A DNA stretch of 64,000 nucleotides, taken from positions 186,001 to 250,000 of the forward strand of contig NZ_BMSA01000013.1 in assembly GCF_014648915.1 (NCBI RefSeq). Reading direction: 5' to 3'. A program made the translations under genes and the position numbers. The notes below the pieces were generated by a model, which saw only the letters and a program-made list of their open reading frames with translations, was not told the origin of the DNA and ran no database searches. Source of the stretch: Streptomyces phaeofaciens (GTDB lineage Bacteria > Actinomycetota > Actinomycetes > Streptomycetales > Streptomycetaceae). Shown here in pieces: positions 8,027 through 16,078 of the stretch (position 1 is its first letter; every line of letters starts with the position of its first letter).

Positions 8027-8817
8027 ACCACCGTCACCGGCGCGTGGTCGGACCAGCGCTCGGGGTGCGTGGCGGCACGCTCCACGGTCGCCTTGACCGC
8101 CTTGGCGGCGAGCCCGGGCGTCGAGACGTGGTAGTCGATCCGCCATCCCGAGTCGTTGTCGAAGGCCCGCCCCCGGTACGACCACCACGTGTACGGCCCC
8201 TCGGTGTCCGGGTTCAGGGCTCGCACGACGTCGACGTAGCCGCCGGCCTCCGGGGTGAGGACCTGGGTGAGCCAGTCGCGTTCCTCCGGGAGGAAGCCGG
8301 AGTTCTTGGTGTTGGAGCGCCAGTTCTTCAGGTCGGCCTGCTGGTGGGCGATGTTCCAGTCGCCGCAGACCAGGACCTCCCGGCCGTCGGCCGCGGCGCG
8401 TTCGCGCAGGTCCTTGAGGTGGGCCAGGAACTCGGTCATGAAGCGGGTCTTCTCCTCCTGGCGGTCGGTGCCGACCTCGCCGGACGGGAGATAGAGGGAG
8501 GCGACCGTCACACCGGGCAGGTCGGCCTCGACGTAGCGGCCGCTCGTGTCGAACTCGGCGGAGCCGAAGCCGACACGGACGGCGTCCGGTTCACGGCGGG
8601 TGTAGAGGGAGACGCCGGCCCGGCCCTTGGCGGCGGCGGGGGCGTGGGTGACGTGCCAGCCCTCGGGGGCGCGGACCTCGTCGGGCAGTTGCTTCGCCTC
8701 GGCGCGCACCTCCTGGAGGCACAGCACATCGGCGGAGGTGTCGGCGAGCCACTCCACGAAGCCCTTCTTCGCGGCGGCGCGCAGTCCATTCACGTTCACG
8801 GAGGTCACGGTCAGCAC
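8014..8817 (-). CDS. xthA: Exodeoxyribonuclease III (AP endonuclease)
   Basis: 267 aa, standard length. EEP-fold motifs are in order: SVNVNGLRAA, LCLQEVRAE (metal-binding Glu), VLCGDWNIAHQQADLKN (GDWN, catalytic Asp/Asn), WSYRGRAFDNDSGWRIDYH and SDHAPV (catalytic Asp-His). It cleaves abasic sites and removes 3' blocks in base-excision repair in the cytoplasm. The GTG start at 8817 (VLTVTSVNVNG) matches family length; an upstream ATG would only add a non-conserved stretch. Its stop overlaps the 3' end of the merR gene on the other strand. Confidence 0.95.
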   Translation of the reverse strand: MLTVTSVNVNGLRAAAKKGFVEWLADTSADVLCLQEVRAEAKQLPDEVRAPEGWHVTHAPAAAKGRAGVSLYTRREPDAVRVGFGSAEFDTSGRYVEADLPGVTVASLYLPSGEVGTDRQEEKTRFMTEFLAHLKDLRERAAADGREVLVCGDWNIAHQQADLKNWRSNTKNSGFLPEERDWLTQVLTPEAGGYVDVVRALNPDTEGPYTWWSYRGRAFDNDSGWRIDYHVSTPGLAAKAVKATVERAATHPERWSDHAPVTVVYDL

Positions 8818-8885
8818 CCGGGCACGATACCGGCACACTGGACGGGGTCCGATGTCCGCCGTCCACGATTGTGTATAGATGTACT

Positions 8886-9377
8886 GTGAGTGACATGAAT
8901 ATACGCCGGGTCCCCTTCGACCACCCCGACGCCGTCAAGCTCAACGACGAGGTCCAGGCCGAGTACCACGAGCGCTACGGCGACGGCGGCGACGCCACGG
9001 TCCTGGAACCGGCCGATTTCGAGCCGCCGCGCGGGGTGTACCTCATCGCCTACGACGCGACCGACCGGCCCGTGGCCACCGGCGGCTGGCGCAGCCAGGA
9101 CGAGAACGGCGAGGGCAACGAGAACGGCGACGCCGAGCTGAAGCGGATGTTCGTGATCCGGGACATGCGCGGACGCGGGCTGGCGCGGCGGATGCTGCTC
9201 GCGCTGGAGGAGGACGCCCGGACGTCCGGCCGGACCCGGATGGTGCTGGAGACCGGCACCGAGCAGCCGGAGGCCATCGCCCTCTACGCCTCCAGCGGCT
9301 ACACGCCCTGCACCAAGTTCGGCTACTACCGGGAGTACGAGTCCAGCCGGTGCTTCGCGAAGCCCCTCAGCTCCTGA
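8886..9377 (+). CDS. GNAT-family N-acetyltransferase
   Basis: 163 aa. GNAT core: beta strands around GVYLIAYDATDRPVATGGWR, the acetyl-CoA P-loop RDMRGRGLARRML (Q/RxxGxG/A), and the C-terminal strand YASSGYTPCTKFGYY. The acetyl acceptor is unknown. There is no Shine-Dalgarno sequence. TATAGAT at 8874-8880 is a plausible -10 box and puts initiation at about 8886, so the GTG at 8886 or the ATG at 8895 could start a leaderless mRNA. The 3' end overlaps the convergent response-regulator gene by 11 bp. Confidence 0.85.
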   Translation: MSDMNIRRVPFDHPDAVKLNDEVQAEYHERYGDGGDATVLEPADFEPPRGVYLIAYDATDRPVATGGWRSQDENGEGNENGDAELKRMFVIRDMRGRGLARRMLLALEEDARTSGRTRMVLETGTEQPEAIALYASSGYTPCTKFGYYREYESSRCFAKPLSS

Positions 9378-10035
9378 GGTAGGCCAGCACCGCGAGCACC
9401 CGGCGGTGGGTGTCGTCGGCGGGCGGCAGGTCCAGCTTCGTGAGGATGCCGCCGATGTGCTTGCCGACAGCCGCCTCCGACACCACCAGCGCCCTGGCGA
9501 TCGCCCCGTTGGACCGGCCCTCCGCGACCAGCGCCAGCACCTCCCGCTCACGCGGTGTCAGCCGGGCCAGCGGGTCACGGCGGCGGCGCAGCAGCTGTCG
9601 TACGACCTCCGGGTCGACGACCGTGCCGCCGGCCGCGACCTCGCGCAGGGCGTCCACGAACTCCTCGACCTGACCGACACGGTCCTTGAGCAGATAGCCG
9701 ACGCCGCTGCCGTCGCCGGAGTCGAGGAGTTCGGCGGCGTAGGCGCGCTGGACGTACTGGCTGAGGACGAGGACCGGCAGGCCGGGGCGTTCGGCGCGCA
9801 GCCGGACCGCCGCGTGCAGCCCCTCGTCCTGGAAGCCGGGCGGCATCCGGACGTCGGTGACGACGATGTCGGGTGTGTGCTCCGCGACCGCCGTGAGCAG
9901 GGCCGGGGCATCGCCGACGGCGGCGACGACCCGGTGGCCGAAGCGGGTGAGCAGCGCGGTGAGGCCGTCCCGGAGCAGGACGCCGTCCTCGGCGAGGACT
10001 ACACGCAGGGTTCGGCCGTCGCTGTCGGCTCGCAA
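9367..10035 (-). CDS. NarL/FixJ-family response regulator
   Basis: 222 aa. Receiver domain at the N-terminus with phospho-acceptor Asp61 in DIVVTDVRMPPG, acidic pair E16-D17 and Lys in YLLKDRVG. The C-terminal LuxR-type HTH is LTPREREVLALVAEGRSNGAIARALVVSEAAVGKHI. A TTG start at 10035 is preferred because GGAG sits five bases upstream and no ATG/GTG fits the receiver N-terminus. This start lies inside the 3' end of the kinase gene (37-bp overlap), so the two are co-translated. With the kinase it probably controls the divergent ABC exporter. Confidence 0.9.
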   Translation of the reverse strand: MRADSDGRTLRVVLAEDGVLLRDGLTALLTRFGHRVVAAVGDAPALLTAVAEHTPDIVVTDVRMPPGFQDEGLHAAVRLRAERPGLPVLVLSQYVQRAYAAELLDSGDGSGVGYLLKDRVGQVEEFVDALREVAAGGTVVDPEVVRQLLRRRRDPLARLTPREREVLALVAEGRSNGAIARALVVSEAAVGKHIGGILTKLDLPPADDTHRRVLAVLAYLRS

Positions 10036-11303
10036 GGGATCTCCACACGCAGCAGGGTCGGTCCGCCCGGGGGGCTGGTCAGCGTCAGTCTTCCATCGAG
10101 CACGGACACCCGGTCCGCGAGTCCGGTGAGGCCGGTGCCGCGAGCGCCGTCGGCACCGCCCTGGCCGTCGTCCGTCACCTCCAGGGCCAGCCGTCCGTCC
10201 CGGTGCTCCCCGCGTACGCCGGCGCGGTCCGCCCCGCTGTGCCGGGCCACGTTGGCGAGCGCCTCCCTGACCACGAAGTAGGCGGCGGCCTCCACCGCCT
10301 GCGGCAGCCGGGGCACGGGCGGCGCGAACGCCACGTCCACGGGTATCGGCGAGCGGTCGGCGGCGTCCGCGACGGCCGCCTCCAGGCCGTGGTCGGCGAG
10401 CACCTTGGGGTGGATCCCGTGGATCAGCTCGCGCAGTTCGGCGAGGGCGGCGCCCGCCTGTTCGTGGGCGCGGGCCAGCTGCTCGGCGAGCGGGCCGCCG
10501 GGCGGGGCGTCGAGGCGGGCCAGGCCCAGGCTCAGGGTGAGGGCGACGAGCCGCTGCTGGGCGCCGTCGTGCAGGTCCCGCTCGATCCGCCGGCGTTCCG
10601 CCTCGAAGGCGTGGACCAGGCGGGCGCGGGAGCGGGTCAGTTCGACGACCCGGGGGCCGGGGCCGCCGTCGGGCGGGGCGACGAGGAGCCGGGTGAGCGC
10701 GGCACGGGCACCGGCCGCGACCCCGAGGACGTATCCGCCCGCGGCCAGCAGCAGCACACCCAGCGCGGCGGCCGCGAGGGCGGCGGGCCATCCGGTGACC
10801 GTCCACACCTTCAGCACCTTCGTCTCCCGGCCGTCGCCGACGGTCGCCAGCAGCAGCGGGGTGGCGACGACGGCCGACGGGCAGAGCAGCGCCACGGCGA
10901 GCAGGAGCGCCTCGGCCGGCCACAGGAGGCAGGCGGTCAGGACGGTGTGGCCGAGTTCACGCCAGGTGGCCCGTTCACGCAGCCGGGTGGTGAGCCAGCT
11001 GCGCAGTCCCGGCGCCGGCGGTTCGGTGTGCGTGCCGGGCGCGTCGTCCGCGTCGACCAGCCGCAGCCGGCGCCGTTCCAGCGCGGCCACGGGCAGTCCG
11101 GCGAGCGCGGTGACCACGAGGAGCGGCAGCCCGACGAGAACGAGCGCGAGCACCCCGCCGGCGACGGCCGAGGCCGTGAGCACCACCAGCGTGACGGCCC
11201 CGGTGACCGCCCCGGTCAGCAGGTAGGCGGCGGCGCGCCAGGGCCACGGGGAGAGCAGGTAGCCCGGGCGGGTCAGGGCCTGCCACACGTTTCGGGGTCG
11301 CAT
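9999..11303 (-). CDS. Sensor histidine kinase (HisKA_3 type), partner of the NarL-type regulator
   Basis: 434 aa. The N-terminal 200 residues contain four hydrophobic segments (about 25-70 and 120-198). Then comes the HisKA_3 dimerisation helix with phospho-acceptor His245 in RDLHDGAQQRLVAL. The HATPase core follows, with N-box FVVREALANVARHSGA and G-boxes DDGQGG and GTGLTGLADRV. It autophosphorylates and passes phosphate to the regulator encoded downstream; the signal is probably envelope-related. The ATG at 11303 is chosen; a GTG at 11312 is possible and neither has a strong ribosome-binding site. The gene is divergent from an ABC exporter, an arrangement common for antibiotic- or lipid-stress sensing. 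Confidence 0.92.
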   Translation of the reverse strand: MRPRNVWQALTRPGYLLSPWPWRAAAYLLTGAVTGAVTLVVLTASAVAGGVLALVLVGLPLLVVTALAGLPVAALERRRLRLVDADDAPGTHTEPPAPGLRSWLTTRLRERATWRELGHTVLTACLLWPAEALLLAVALLCPSAVVATPLLLATVGDGRETKVLKVWTVTGWPAALAAAALGVLLLAAGGYVLGVAAGARAALTRLLVAPPDGGPGPRVVELTRSRARLVHAFEAERRRIERDLHDGAQQRLVALTLSLGLARLDAPPGGPLAEQLARAHEQAGAALAELRELIHGIHPKVLADHGLEAAVADAADRSPIPVDVAFAPPVPRLPQAVEAAAYFVVREALANVARHSGADRAGVRGEHRDGRLALEVTDDGQGGADGARGTGLTGLADRVSVLDGRLTLTSPPGGPTLLRVEIPCEPTATAEPCV

Positions 11304-11499
11304 GCGGATCACCGTAGGCAGGGGGAACGAGGGCGGACCATCCCCCCAGGCCGAGCCTTTGGGGTATGCCTGGCCCCACCCCGGCTCTCGCCCCTGCCCC
11401 AACGACGGGACGGCCCCTCGCACGGTTTCGTGGTCCCACCGGAGAACGACCGGGCATCTGTTGCGGCGTCGCCGCCGACGAGTGGGAGTCCAGAAGACG
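11304..11499. other. Intergenic promoter region between kinase and ABC exporter
   Basis: A 196-bp gap with divergent genes on either side, so it must hold both promoters. I see no convincing palindrome or clear -35/-10 pair; the segment is as GC-rich as the coding DNA. Confidence 0.4.
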
Positions 11500-12492
11500 A
11501 TGACCGACCATGCCGTCCAACTCACCGCCGTGCGCAGGACGTACGGATCGGCGGGCGCCCCGGTGACCGCTCTCGACGACGTCACCCTCGCCCTCCCCCG
11601 CGGCTCCTTCACGGCCGTCATGGGCCCGTCCGGTTCGGGCAAGTCCACGCTGCTCCAGTGCGCGGCGGGTCTCGACCGGCCCACCTCGGGGTCGGTACGG
11701 ATCGGCGGGACCGAGCTGACCGGGCTGAGCGAGCGCCGGCTGACGCTGCTGCGCCGGGACCGTGTCGGCTTCGTCTTCCAGGCGTTCAACCTGCTGCCGG
11801 CGCTGACCGCCGAGCAGAACGTCGTCCTGCCGCTGCGGCTCGCCGGGCGCCGGCCGCCCCGGGCGCGGGTGCGCGAGGCACTGCGCCAGGTCGGGCTCGC
11901 CGACCGGGCCGGCCACCGCCCCGCCCAGCTCTCCGGTGGCCAGCAGCAGCGCGTGGCCCTCGCCCGCGCCCTGATCACCCGCCCCGAGGTCCTCTTCGGC
12001 GACGAGCCGACCGGCGCCCTCGAATCCACCACCGCCCGCGAGGTGCTCACCCTGCTGCGCGCCCTGGTCGACGACGGGGGCCAGACGGTGGTGATGGTCA
12101 CTCACGATCCGCTGGCCGCCTCGTACGCGGACCGCGTCGTCTTCCTGGTCGACGGCCGCGTCCACGGCGAACTGGCCGGGGCGGACGCGGAGACGATCGC
12201 GGCACGGATGGCGGGGTGGGAGGCGGCTCCCGCTTGCGGGGAGGTGGGGCGGGAGACGGGGCTGCGGCGGGAGTTGGGACGGGAGACGTGGCTGCGGCAG
12301 GAGTTGGGGCGGGAGCTGCGGCCGGGGCCGGAGCCGGAGCCGGGGCCGGGGGCGGAGCCGGGGCCGGGGGCGGAGCCGGGGCCGGGGGCGGAGCCGGGGC
12401 CGGGGGCGGAGCCGGGGCCGGGGCCGGGGGCGGATTCTTTGAGCAGTGCGCCGGGCGTGCGCGGCGCTTCCCCGGAGGACTCCCGATGCTGA
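11500..12492 (+). CDS. ABC transporter ATP-binding protein (MacB/LolD type) with repetitive C-terminal tail
   Basis: 330 aa; the ABC domain occupies the first 230 or so. Walker A is GPSGSGKST (42-50), then the Q-loop QAFNLLPALTAEQN, signature LSGGQQQR, Walker B VLFGDEPTG and H-loop VTHD. It energises the FtsX-type permease encoded next, probably exporting a peptide, antibiotic or lipid. The tail is unusual: after residue 250 come TGLRRELGRETWLRQELGRE-like repeats and then a Glu-Pro-Gly-Ala repeat (GAEPGP)n from an 18-bp tandem repeat. The ATG at 11500 fits the family start. The stop overlaps the permease start by 7 bp. Confidence 0.93.
   Translation: MTDHAVQLTAVRRTYGSAGAPVTALDDVTLALPRGSFTAVMGPSGSGKSTLLQCAAGLDRPTSGSVRIGGTELTGLSERRLTLLRRDRVGFVFQAFNLLPALTAEQNVVLPLRLAGRRPPRARVREALRQVGLADRAGHRPAQLSGGQQQRVALARALITRPEVLFGDEPTGALESTTAREVLTLLRALVDDGGQTVVMVTHDPLAASYADRVVFLVDGRVHGELAGADAETIAARMAGWEAAPACGEVGRETGLRRELGRETWLRQELGRELRPGPEPEPGPGAEPGPGAEPGPGAEPGPGAEPGPGPGADSLSSAPGVRGASPEDSRC
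12343..12432. repeat. 18-bp tandem repeat inside the ABC ATPase gene
   Basis: The unit GGGCCGGGGGCGGAGCCG is repeated about four to five times head to tail, with a truncated last copy. It is in frame and encodes (GAEPGP)n in a non-catalytic tail. Copy number could vary between strains without breaking the frame because the unit is a multiple of three. Confidence 0.85.
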
Positions 12493-14963
12493 GCGTCACG
12501 CTGCGCACCCTGCGCGCCCGTTGGGCCGCCTTCGCCGGCAGCTTCGTCGCGCTCGCCCTCGGCGTCGGGCTGCTCGCCGTGATGGGCCAGGCGCTGGCGG
12601 CCTCGCAACAGGCACCGGCACGCACGCCGGAGCGTTTCGCGGCGGCGCCCGTGGTGGTCAGGGGCGGGGACACCCTGCGCGTGGACACCCCGGCCGGGGA
12701 GCGTACGGCGCGCCTCGCACGCCCCCGCCCGGTCCCGCCCGCCACCGTGACCGCGCTGCGCGCCCTGGGCCCGGTGACCGAGGACCGTTCCTTCCCGGTC
12801 CGCGTGGCGGGCGGCCCCGGCGGCCTGGTCGGGCACCCCTGGTCGACGGCACGCTTCGCCCCGTACGAACTCGGCGCGGGCCGGGCTCCCGGGGCGCCCG
12901 GCGAGGTGGTCACCACCGGCGGCTGGGCGCGGGTGGGCGACCGGCTGCGCACCGGGGACGGGACGGTCCGGGTCGTCGGGACGGTGCCCGCGCGGGGCTT
13001 CGAGGACGCCGTCTTCTACCCGGACGCCGAGGCCGCCCGACTCGCGCCCGAGTCCGTGCAGTTGGTGGTGGAGGCGGATCCTTCGGCGGTCCGGTCCGTC
13101 GTCGCCGCCGGGGCGGGCGGTGGCGACGGTACCGGAGCCGGGGCTGATGCCGGGGCCGGGGCGCGGGTGCTGACCGGTGACGCGCGGCGCCTCGCGGACG
13201 CCGACCCCGGCCGGGACGCCGAGGCGCTCACCGCGCTCAACGCCCTGTTCGGCACGGCGGGCGGGGTGACGGCCTTCGTGTCGGTGTTCGTGGTGGCCTC
13301 CACCTTCGCCTTCGCGGTCGACCGCCGGCGCCGGGAGTTCGGGCTGCTGCGCACCGCGGGGGCCACCCCGGGCCAGCTCCGGCGCTCGGTCCTGGCGGAG
13401 GCGCTGCTGGTCGGCGCGCTCGCCTCGGCGGCGGGCTGCGCCCTGGGGGCGTACGCCGCCCCGCGGCTGGCCGAGCTGGTGGTCGACGGCGGGCTCGCGC
13501 CGGACTGGTACACGATGGGCGGCGGCGAGGCCGGAGCCTGGCCGTACCATCTCGCCTTCTGGACGGGCCTGCTGGTCGCCCTGTGCGGGGCGGCCGCCGC
13601 TTCCTGGCGGGCGGGCCGGACCACGCCCGCACAGGCGCTGCGCGAGGCCTCGGCCGACGGGCGCGCGCTGACCCGGGGGCGGCGGGCGTGCGGTGTCGCG
13701 CTGCTGCTCACGGCGTGCGCGACCCTGACGTACGCCCTGATGACCGCCCCTGGCGACCTGTTGCACCGCAAGACGTACATCAGCCGCCCGATGCTGCTCA
13801 TCACGGCGGTGGCGCTGCTCTCGCCGGTGCTGGTCCGTCCGCTGGTGCCCCGGCTGCCCGGTGCCCTCGGCCCGCTGGTGCGGGCGAACGCCGTCACCGG
13901 CGCCCGCCGGACCGCGGCCGCGGCCGCGCCCGTCCTGGTCACCGTGGCCCTGGCGGGCTCCCTGCTGGGCGCGACGGCCACCCTGCGCGAGGCCCGCGCC
14001 GCGGAGGCCGGGCAGCGGACGGCCGCGGACTACGTGGTGACCCCCGAGAGCGGTACGACGATCCCGGCGGCGTCGGTCGCGCGGCTGCGCGGGGTGCCGG
14101 GAACCGTCGTGTCGGCGAGCGCGGCCACCGCCGTGTACACCCTGGAGGACGGGGTCGCCCTGGTGAAGTCCGGGGCGCGCGCGGCCGATCCGGCGCTCCT
14201 CGCCGCCACCGTGCGCCTTCCGGTGACCGCGGGCCGGGTCGCGGACCTGGACGACGGGTCGATCGTCGTCACGCGGGAGTGGGCACGGCACGAGGTGGGG
14301 CGGCGGGTGCGGGTGTGGCTCGGGGACGGCACGGCACGGACCCTGCGGATCGCCGCCGTACTGGCCACCGGGACCGGGGACAACGGCGCGTACGTCACCC
14401 CGGCCAACGCCGGTGGCGCGGGCGTGGACCGGGTTGAGGTACGGGTCCGGTCCGGGGCGGACCGGGCGGCGGCCCTGGCCGCGCTCCGGGCGGTGGACGG
14501 CGTACGGGTCGCGGACAAGTCGCGGTGGGTGCGGGCGAGTTCCCCGCAGTCCAACCGGACGACCCGGCTGGTCACCCTGCTGGTCCTCGGCATCGCGCTC
14601 GTCTACACGGGCATCTCGCTCACCAACACCCTGATGATGGGAGCCGCCGAGCGCCGCCGGGATCTGACGGTCCTGCGGCTGGCCGGTGCCACGAGCGGGC
14701 AGGTGCTGCGGCTGGCGGCCGCGGAGGCGCTGACCGTGGTGGCGGTGGGTGCGGTGCCGGGTCTCCTGGTGACGGTCGTCAACCTGGCCGGGATGACCGG
14801 CGCGTTGCACCTGCTCGCGGCGCCCTGGGCCCTCGCCGTCCCCTGGCCGGCCCTCGCCCTGACGACGGCCGCCTGCGCGGTCCTGGCCCTGGCGGGCACC
14901 CTGCTCCCGACGGCCCTGGCCCTGCGCACCCACCCGGGAGAAGCCGCGGGCGAGCGGGACTGA
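12486..14963 (+). CDS. ABC transporter permease, FtsX family
   Basis: 825 aa, the size of large actinobacterial FtsX-type permeases with two FtsX domains. A first transmembrane helix (about 14-36) is followed by a large extracytoplasmic domain. Then come three helices (VTAFVSVFVVASTFAFAVDRRRREFGLLRTAGA... and following), a middle block of helices around 420-510, a second external domain and a final three-helix FtsX domain (LVTLLVLGIALVYTGISLTNTLMMGAAERRRDLTVLRLAGAT). The R-REFGLLR-GAT and RRDLTVLRLAGAT segments are the cytoplasmic coupling helices. Works with the ATPase encoded upstream (overlapping genes) and is probably controlled by the divergent two-component system. Confidence 0.93.
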   Translation: MLSVTLRTLRARWAAFAGSFVALALGVGLLAVMGQALAASQQAPARTPERFAAAPVVVRGGDTLRVDTPAGERTARLARPRPVPPATVTALRALGPVTEDRSFPVRVAGGPGGLVGHPWSTARFAPYELGAGRAPGAPGEVVTTGGWARVGDRLRTGDGTVRVVGTVPARGFEDAVFYPDAEAARLAPESVQLVVEADPSAVRSVVAAGAGGGDGTGAGADAGAGARVLTGDARRLADADPGRDAEALTALNALFGTAGGVTAFVSVFVVASTFAFAVDRRRREFGLLRTAGATPGQLRRSVLAEALLVGALASAAGCALGAYAAPRLAELVVDGGLAPDWYTMGGGEAGAWPYHLAFWTGLLVALCGAAAASWRAGRTTPAQALREASADGRALTRGRRACGVALLLTACATLTYALMTAPGDLLHRKTYISRPMLLITAVALLSPVLVRPLVPRLPGALGPLVRANAVTGARRTAAAAAPVLVTVALAGSLLGATATLREARAAEAGQRTAADYVVTPESGTTIPAASVARLRGVPGTVVSASAATAVYTLEDGVALVKSGARAADPALLAATVRLPVTAGRVADLDDGSIVVTREWARHEVGRRVRVWLGDGTARTLRIAAVLATGTGDNGAYVTPANAGGAGVDRVEVRVRSGADRAAALAALRAVDGVRVADKSRWVRASSPQSNRTTRLVTLLVLGIALVYTGISLTNTLMMGAAERRRDLTVLRLAGATSGQVLRLAAAEALTVVAVGAVPGLLVTVVNLAGMTGALHLLAAPWALAVPWPALALTTAACAVLALAGTLLPTALALRTHPGEAAGERD

Positions 14964-14987
14964 GCCCCGGCCGGGCCGGAAACACGA

Positions 14988-15021
14988 TAGAGCCCCGTCG
15001 GCTTCCGCCGACGGGGCTCTA
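14988..15021. terminator. Hairpin terminator downstream of the permease, probably the original tRNA-Ala terminator
   Basis: AGAGCCCCGTCGGC pairs perfectly with GCCGACGGGGCTCT around a TTCC loop. It lies two bases left of the left attachment repeat. Before the element inserted, this hairpin would have followed the intact tRNA-Ala gene on the minus strand as well as the permease gene on the plus strand. Confidence 0.75.
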
Positions 15022-15022
15022 T

Positions 15023-15071
15023 GCTGCGTGGACCTGTGGGGATTTGAACCCCAGACCCCCTCGATGCGAAC
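15023..15071. repeat. Left attachment site (49-bp att repeat)
   Basis: Identical over 49 bp to 27554-27602, which forms the 3' end of the tRNA-Ala gene (from its 3' flank to the anticodon loop). The match stops abruptly at both sides (T versus A on the left, T versus G on the right). This is the tRNA 3' fragment left behind by integration. Confidence 0.95.
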
Positions 15072-15317
15072 TACAGGCGGGGAGGTCACTGGGGTCTGCC
15101 GGGCTGGTCGCTCAGGTGTCTGCGGTCGGTGATGCCTGGCTGCGGTCGCGGTGGTTGCTGTACTTCGTTGCTGTACAGCAGAGCAGCCTCACGCTACTGG
15201 CCGGGACTGCTTGTCGTGCCTCGCTGCTGCGTGTCCCCGTTGACGGATGCCCGGGCCCTCAACTACCTGTAGCGGGTAGCATTTTGATGACCTTTGGCGG
15301 ATGCTCTGGGGGGCTTC
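15072..15317. other. Left end of the element: integrase arm site and presumed promoter of the membrane cassette
   Basis: 246 bp without a gene. It holds the arm-type repeat at 15154-15176 and, further right, an imperfect palindrome CTACC-N7-GGTAG (15263-15279) just after a TTGACG hexamer (15240-15245). The TTGACG could be a -35 box for the cassette, but no good -10 sits at 17 bp. The segment has lower GC than the chromosome to its left. Confidence 0.5.
15154..15176 (+). repeat. Left integrase/Xis arm-type direct repeat
   Basis: GTTGCTGTACTTCG followed by TTGCTGTAC: two copies of TTGCTGTAC separated by TTCG. The same 23 bp with one substitution occurs at 27487-27509 beside the right attachment site, in the same orientation. 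Arm sites flanking the core are known for tyrosine integrases including that of pSAM2; the role here is inferred from position and symmetry. Confidence 0.75.
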
Positions 15318-15584
15318 ATGATCGAGATATTCACCGCCTTGATCGGCGGAGTGTTCCTACTCGGCGGCGCCGTGATCACCGCTAGGTGGACGCGCTCACG
15401 CTCCACCACCAACCCCACCCCTGCCCCTGCACCTCCTGCCAACAACACACAGCCGGACGGCGGCACTGCCAACACTCCCCCTCCTCATAACTCACGGTCG
15501 GGAGGCATCACCGTCAACGGGCAGTTCATTGAGACGAACAATGGCAGCGTTTCACAGACCAATTACCGCGACGGCAAGCAGTGA
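15318..15584 (+). CDS. Small single-pass membrane protein with C-terminal TNNGSV motif (cassette gene 1)
   Basis: 88 aa. One hydrophobic helix at residues 2-21 (MIEIFTALIGGVFLLGGAVI), then a basic stop-transfer stretch (ARWTRSRS), a Pro/Asn/Thr-rich linker (30-60) and a C-terminal segment GGITVNGQFIETNNGSVSQT (62-81) ending NYRDGKQ. The last segment shares the TNNGSVxQT core with the N-terminus of cassette gene 3. The ATG at 15318 follows a GGGGGG run; a TTG eight codons upstream is possible. No known family recognised. The stop overlaps the next start (GTGA), so it is coupled to gene 2. Codon use is visibly less GC-rich than in the chromosome, as expected for acquired cargo. Confidence 0.75.
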   Translation: MIEIFTALIGGVFLLGGAVITARWTRSRSTTNPTPAPAPPANNTQPDGGTANTPPPHNSRSGGITVNGQFIETNNGSVSQTNYRDGKQ

Positions 15585-16078
15585 AGCTTCCTGCAACCAA
15601 CAACGCGGGGTGGCTTGGAATTGCTTATTACGCGTCCGGCGCCGTCTTGGCCATTTTGGCGGCCCTGTTCGGCATCGAACTGATTAACAAGTACTTCCCT
15701 TACGTATTGCCAACTCTCGAATGGCTCATAACAAACTTGGTGCAACTGTCCTCCGATGAGCATGTCGGGGCATTTGTGCGAGATCGAGTCTTCGTCTTTG
15801 CCTTCATCGGTGTGATCTTCGTCCTCTGGGTCACACACAAGTGGCCCACCTTGGTCAAGACGATCGGCCAGGCTCTCAATCCGTTTGCACGGGTAGGTGT
15901 GGCCACCGTGTCGGCTGTCGCCGCCGTCTTGATCGCACTCATTCTGGCTGGTCCGCTCGGGCAGTCCAAGAGCGGAGGCGAGTGCGCCTCATCGTTTCGC
16001 CTAAGCCTGGACCGTGCACCCTCACTGGTGAGCAACACGACATGCGGCGGAGGGGATCATGACCGGGACGGCGATTGA
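15581..16078 (+). CDS. Four-helix integral membrane protein (cassette gene 2)
   Basis: 165 aa. Hydrophobic segments lie at about 13-33, 38-56, 69-86 and 104-124, with a large polar loop (VQLSSDEHVGAFVRDR) between the second and third. The roughly 35-residue C-terminal tail is polar with two cysteines (GGECASSF..., NTTCGGGD). No enzyme motif is visible and I do not recognise the family. The GTG start at 15581 overlaps the stop of gene 1, and the last 20 bp overlap gene 3, so the three genes form a tight unit. A channel- or scaffold-like membrane component is the simplest reading, but this is inference. Confidence 0.75.
   Translation: MKLPATNNAGWLGIAYYASGAVLAILAALFGIELINKYFPYVLPTLEWLITNLVQLSSDEHVGAFVRDRVFVFAFIGVIFVLWVTHKWPTLVKTIGQALNPFARVGVATVSAVAAVLIALILAGPLGQSKSGGECASSFRLSLDRAPSLVSNTTCGGGDHDRDGD

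Noticed and set aside
12327..12432. GC-rich tandem array considered as a CRISPR array
   Set aside because: No unique spacers; the 18-bp units are contiguous and inside a coding frame. No CRISPR array or cas gene is seen in the window.
10203..14963. Single plus-strand frame of 1586 codons reaching through the kinase and ATPase into the permease
   Set aside because: Only the last 825 codons (from 12486) encode the permease. The upstream part is antisense to the kinase and out of frame with the ATPase.
15023..15071. Second tRNA gene at the left end
   Set aside because: Only the 3' part of tRNA-Ala is present. The D-arm and 5' acceptor strand are missing, so it is an att fragment.
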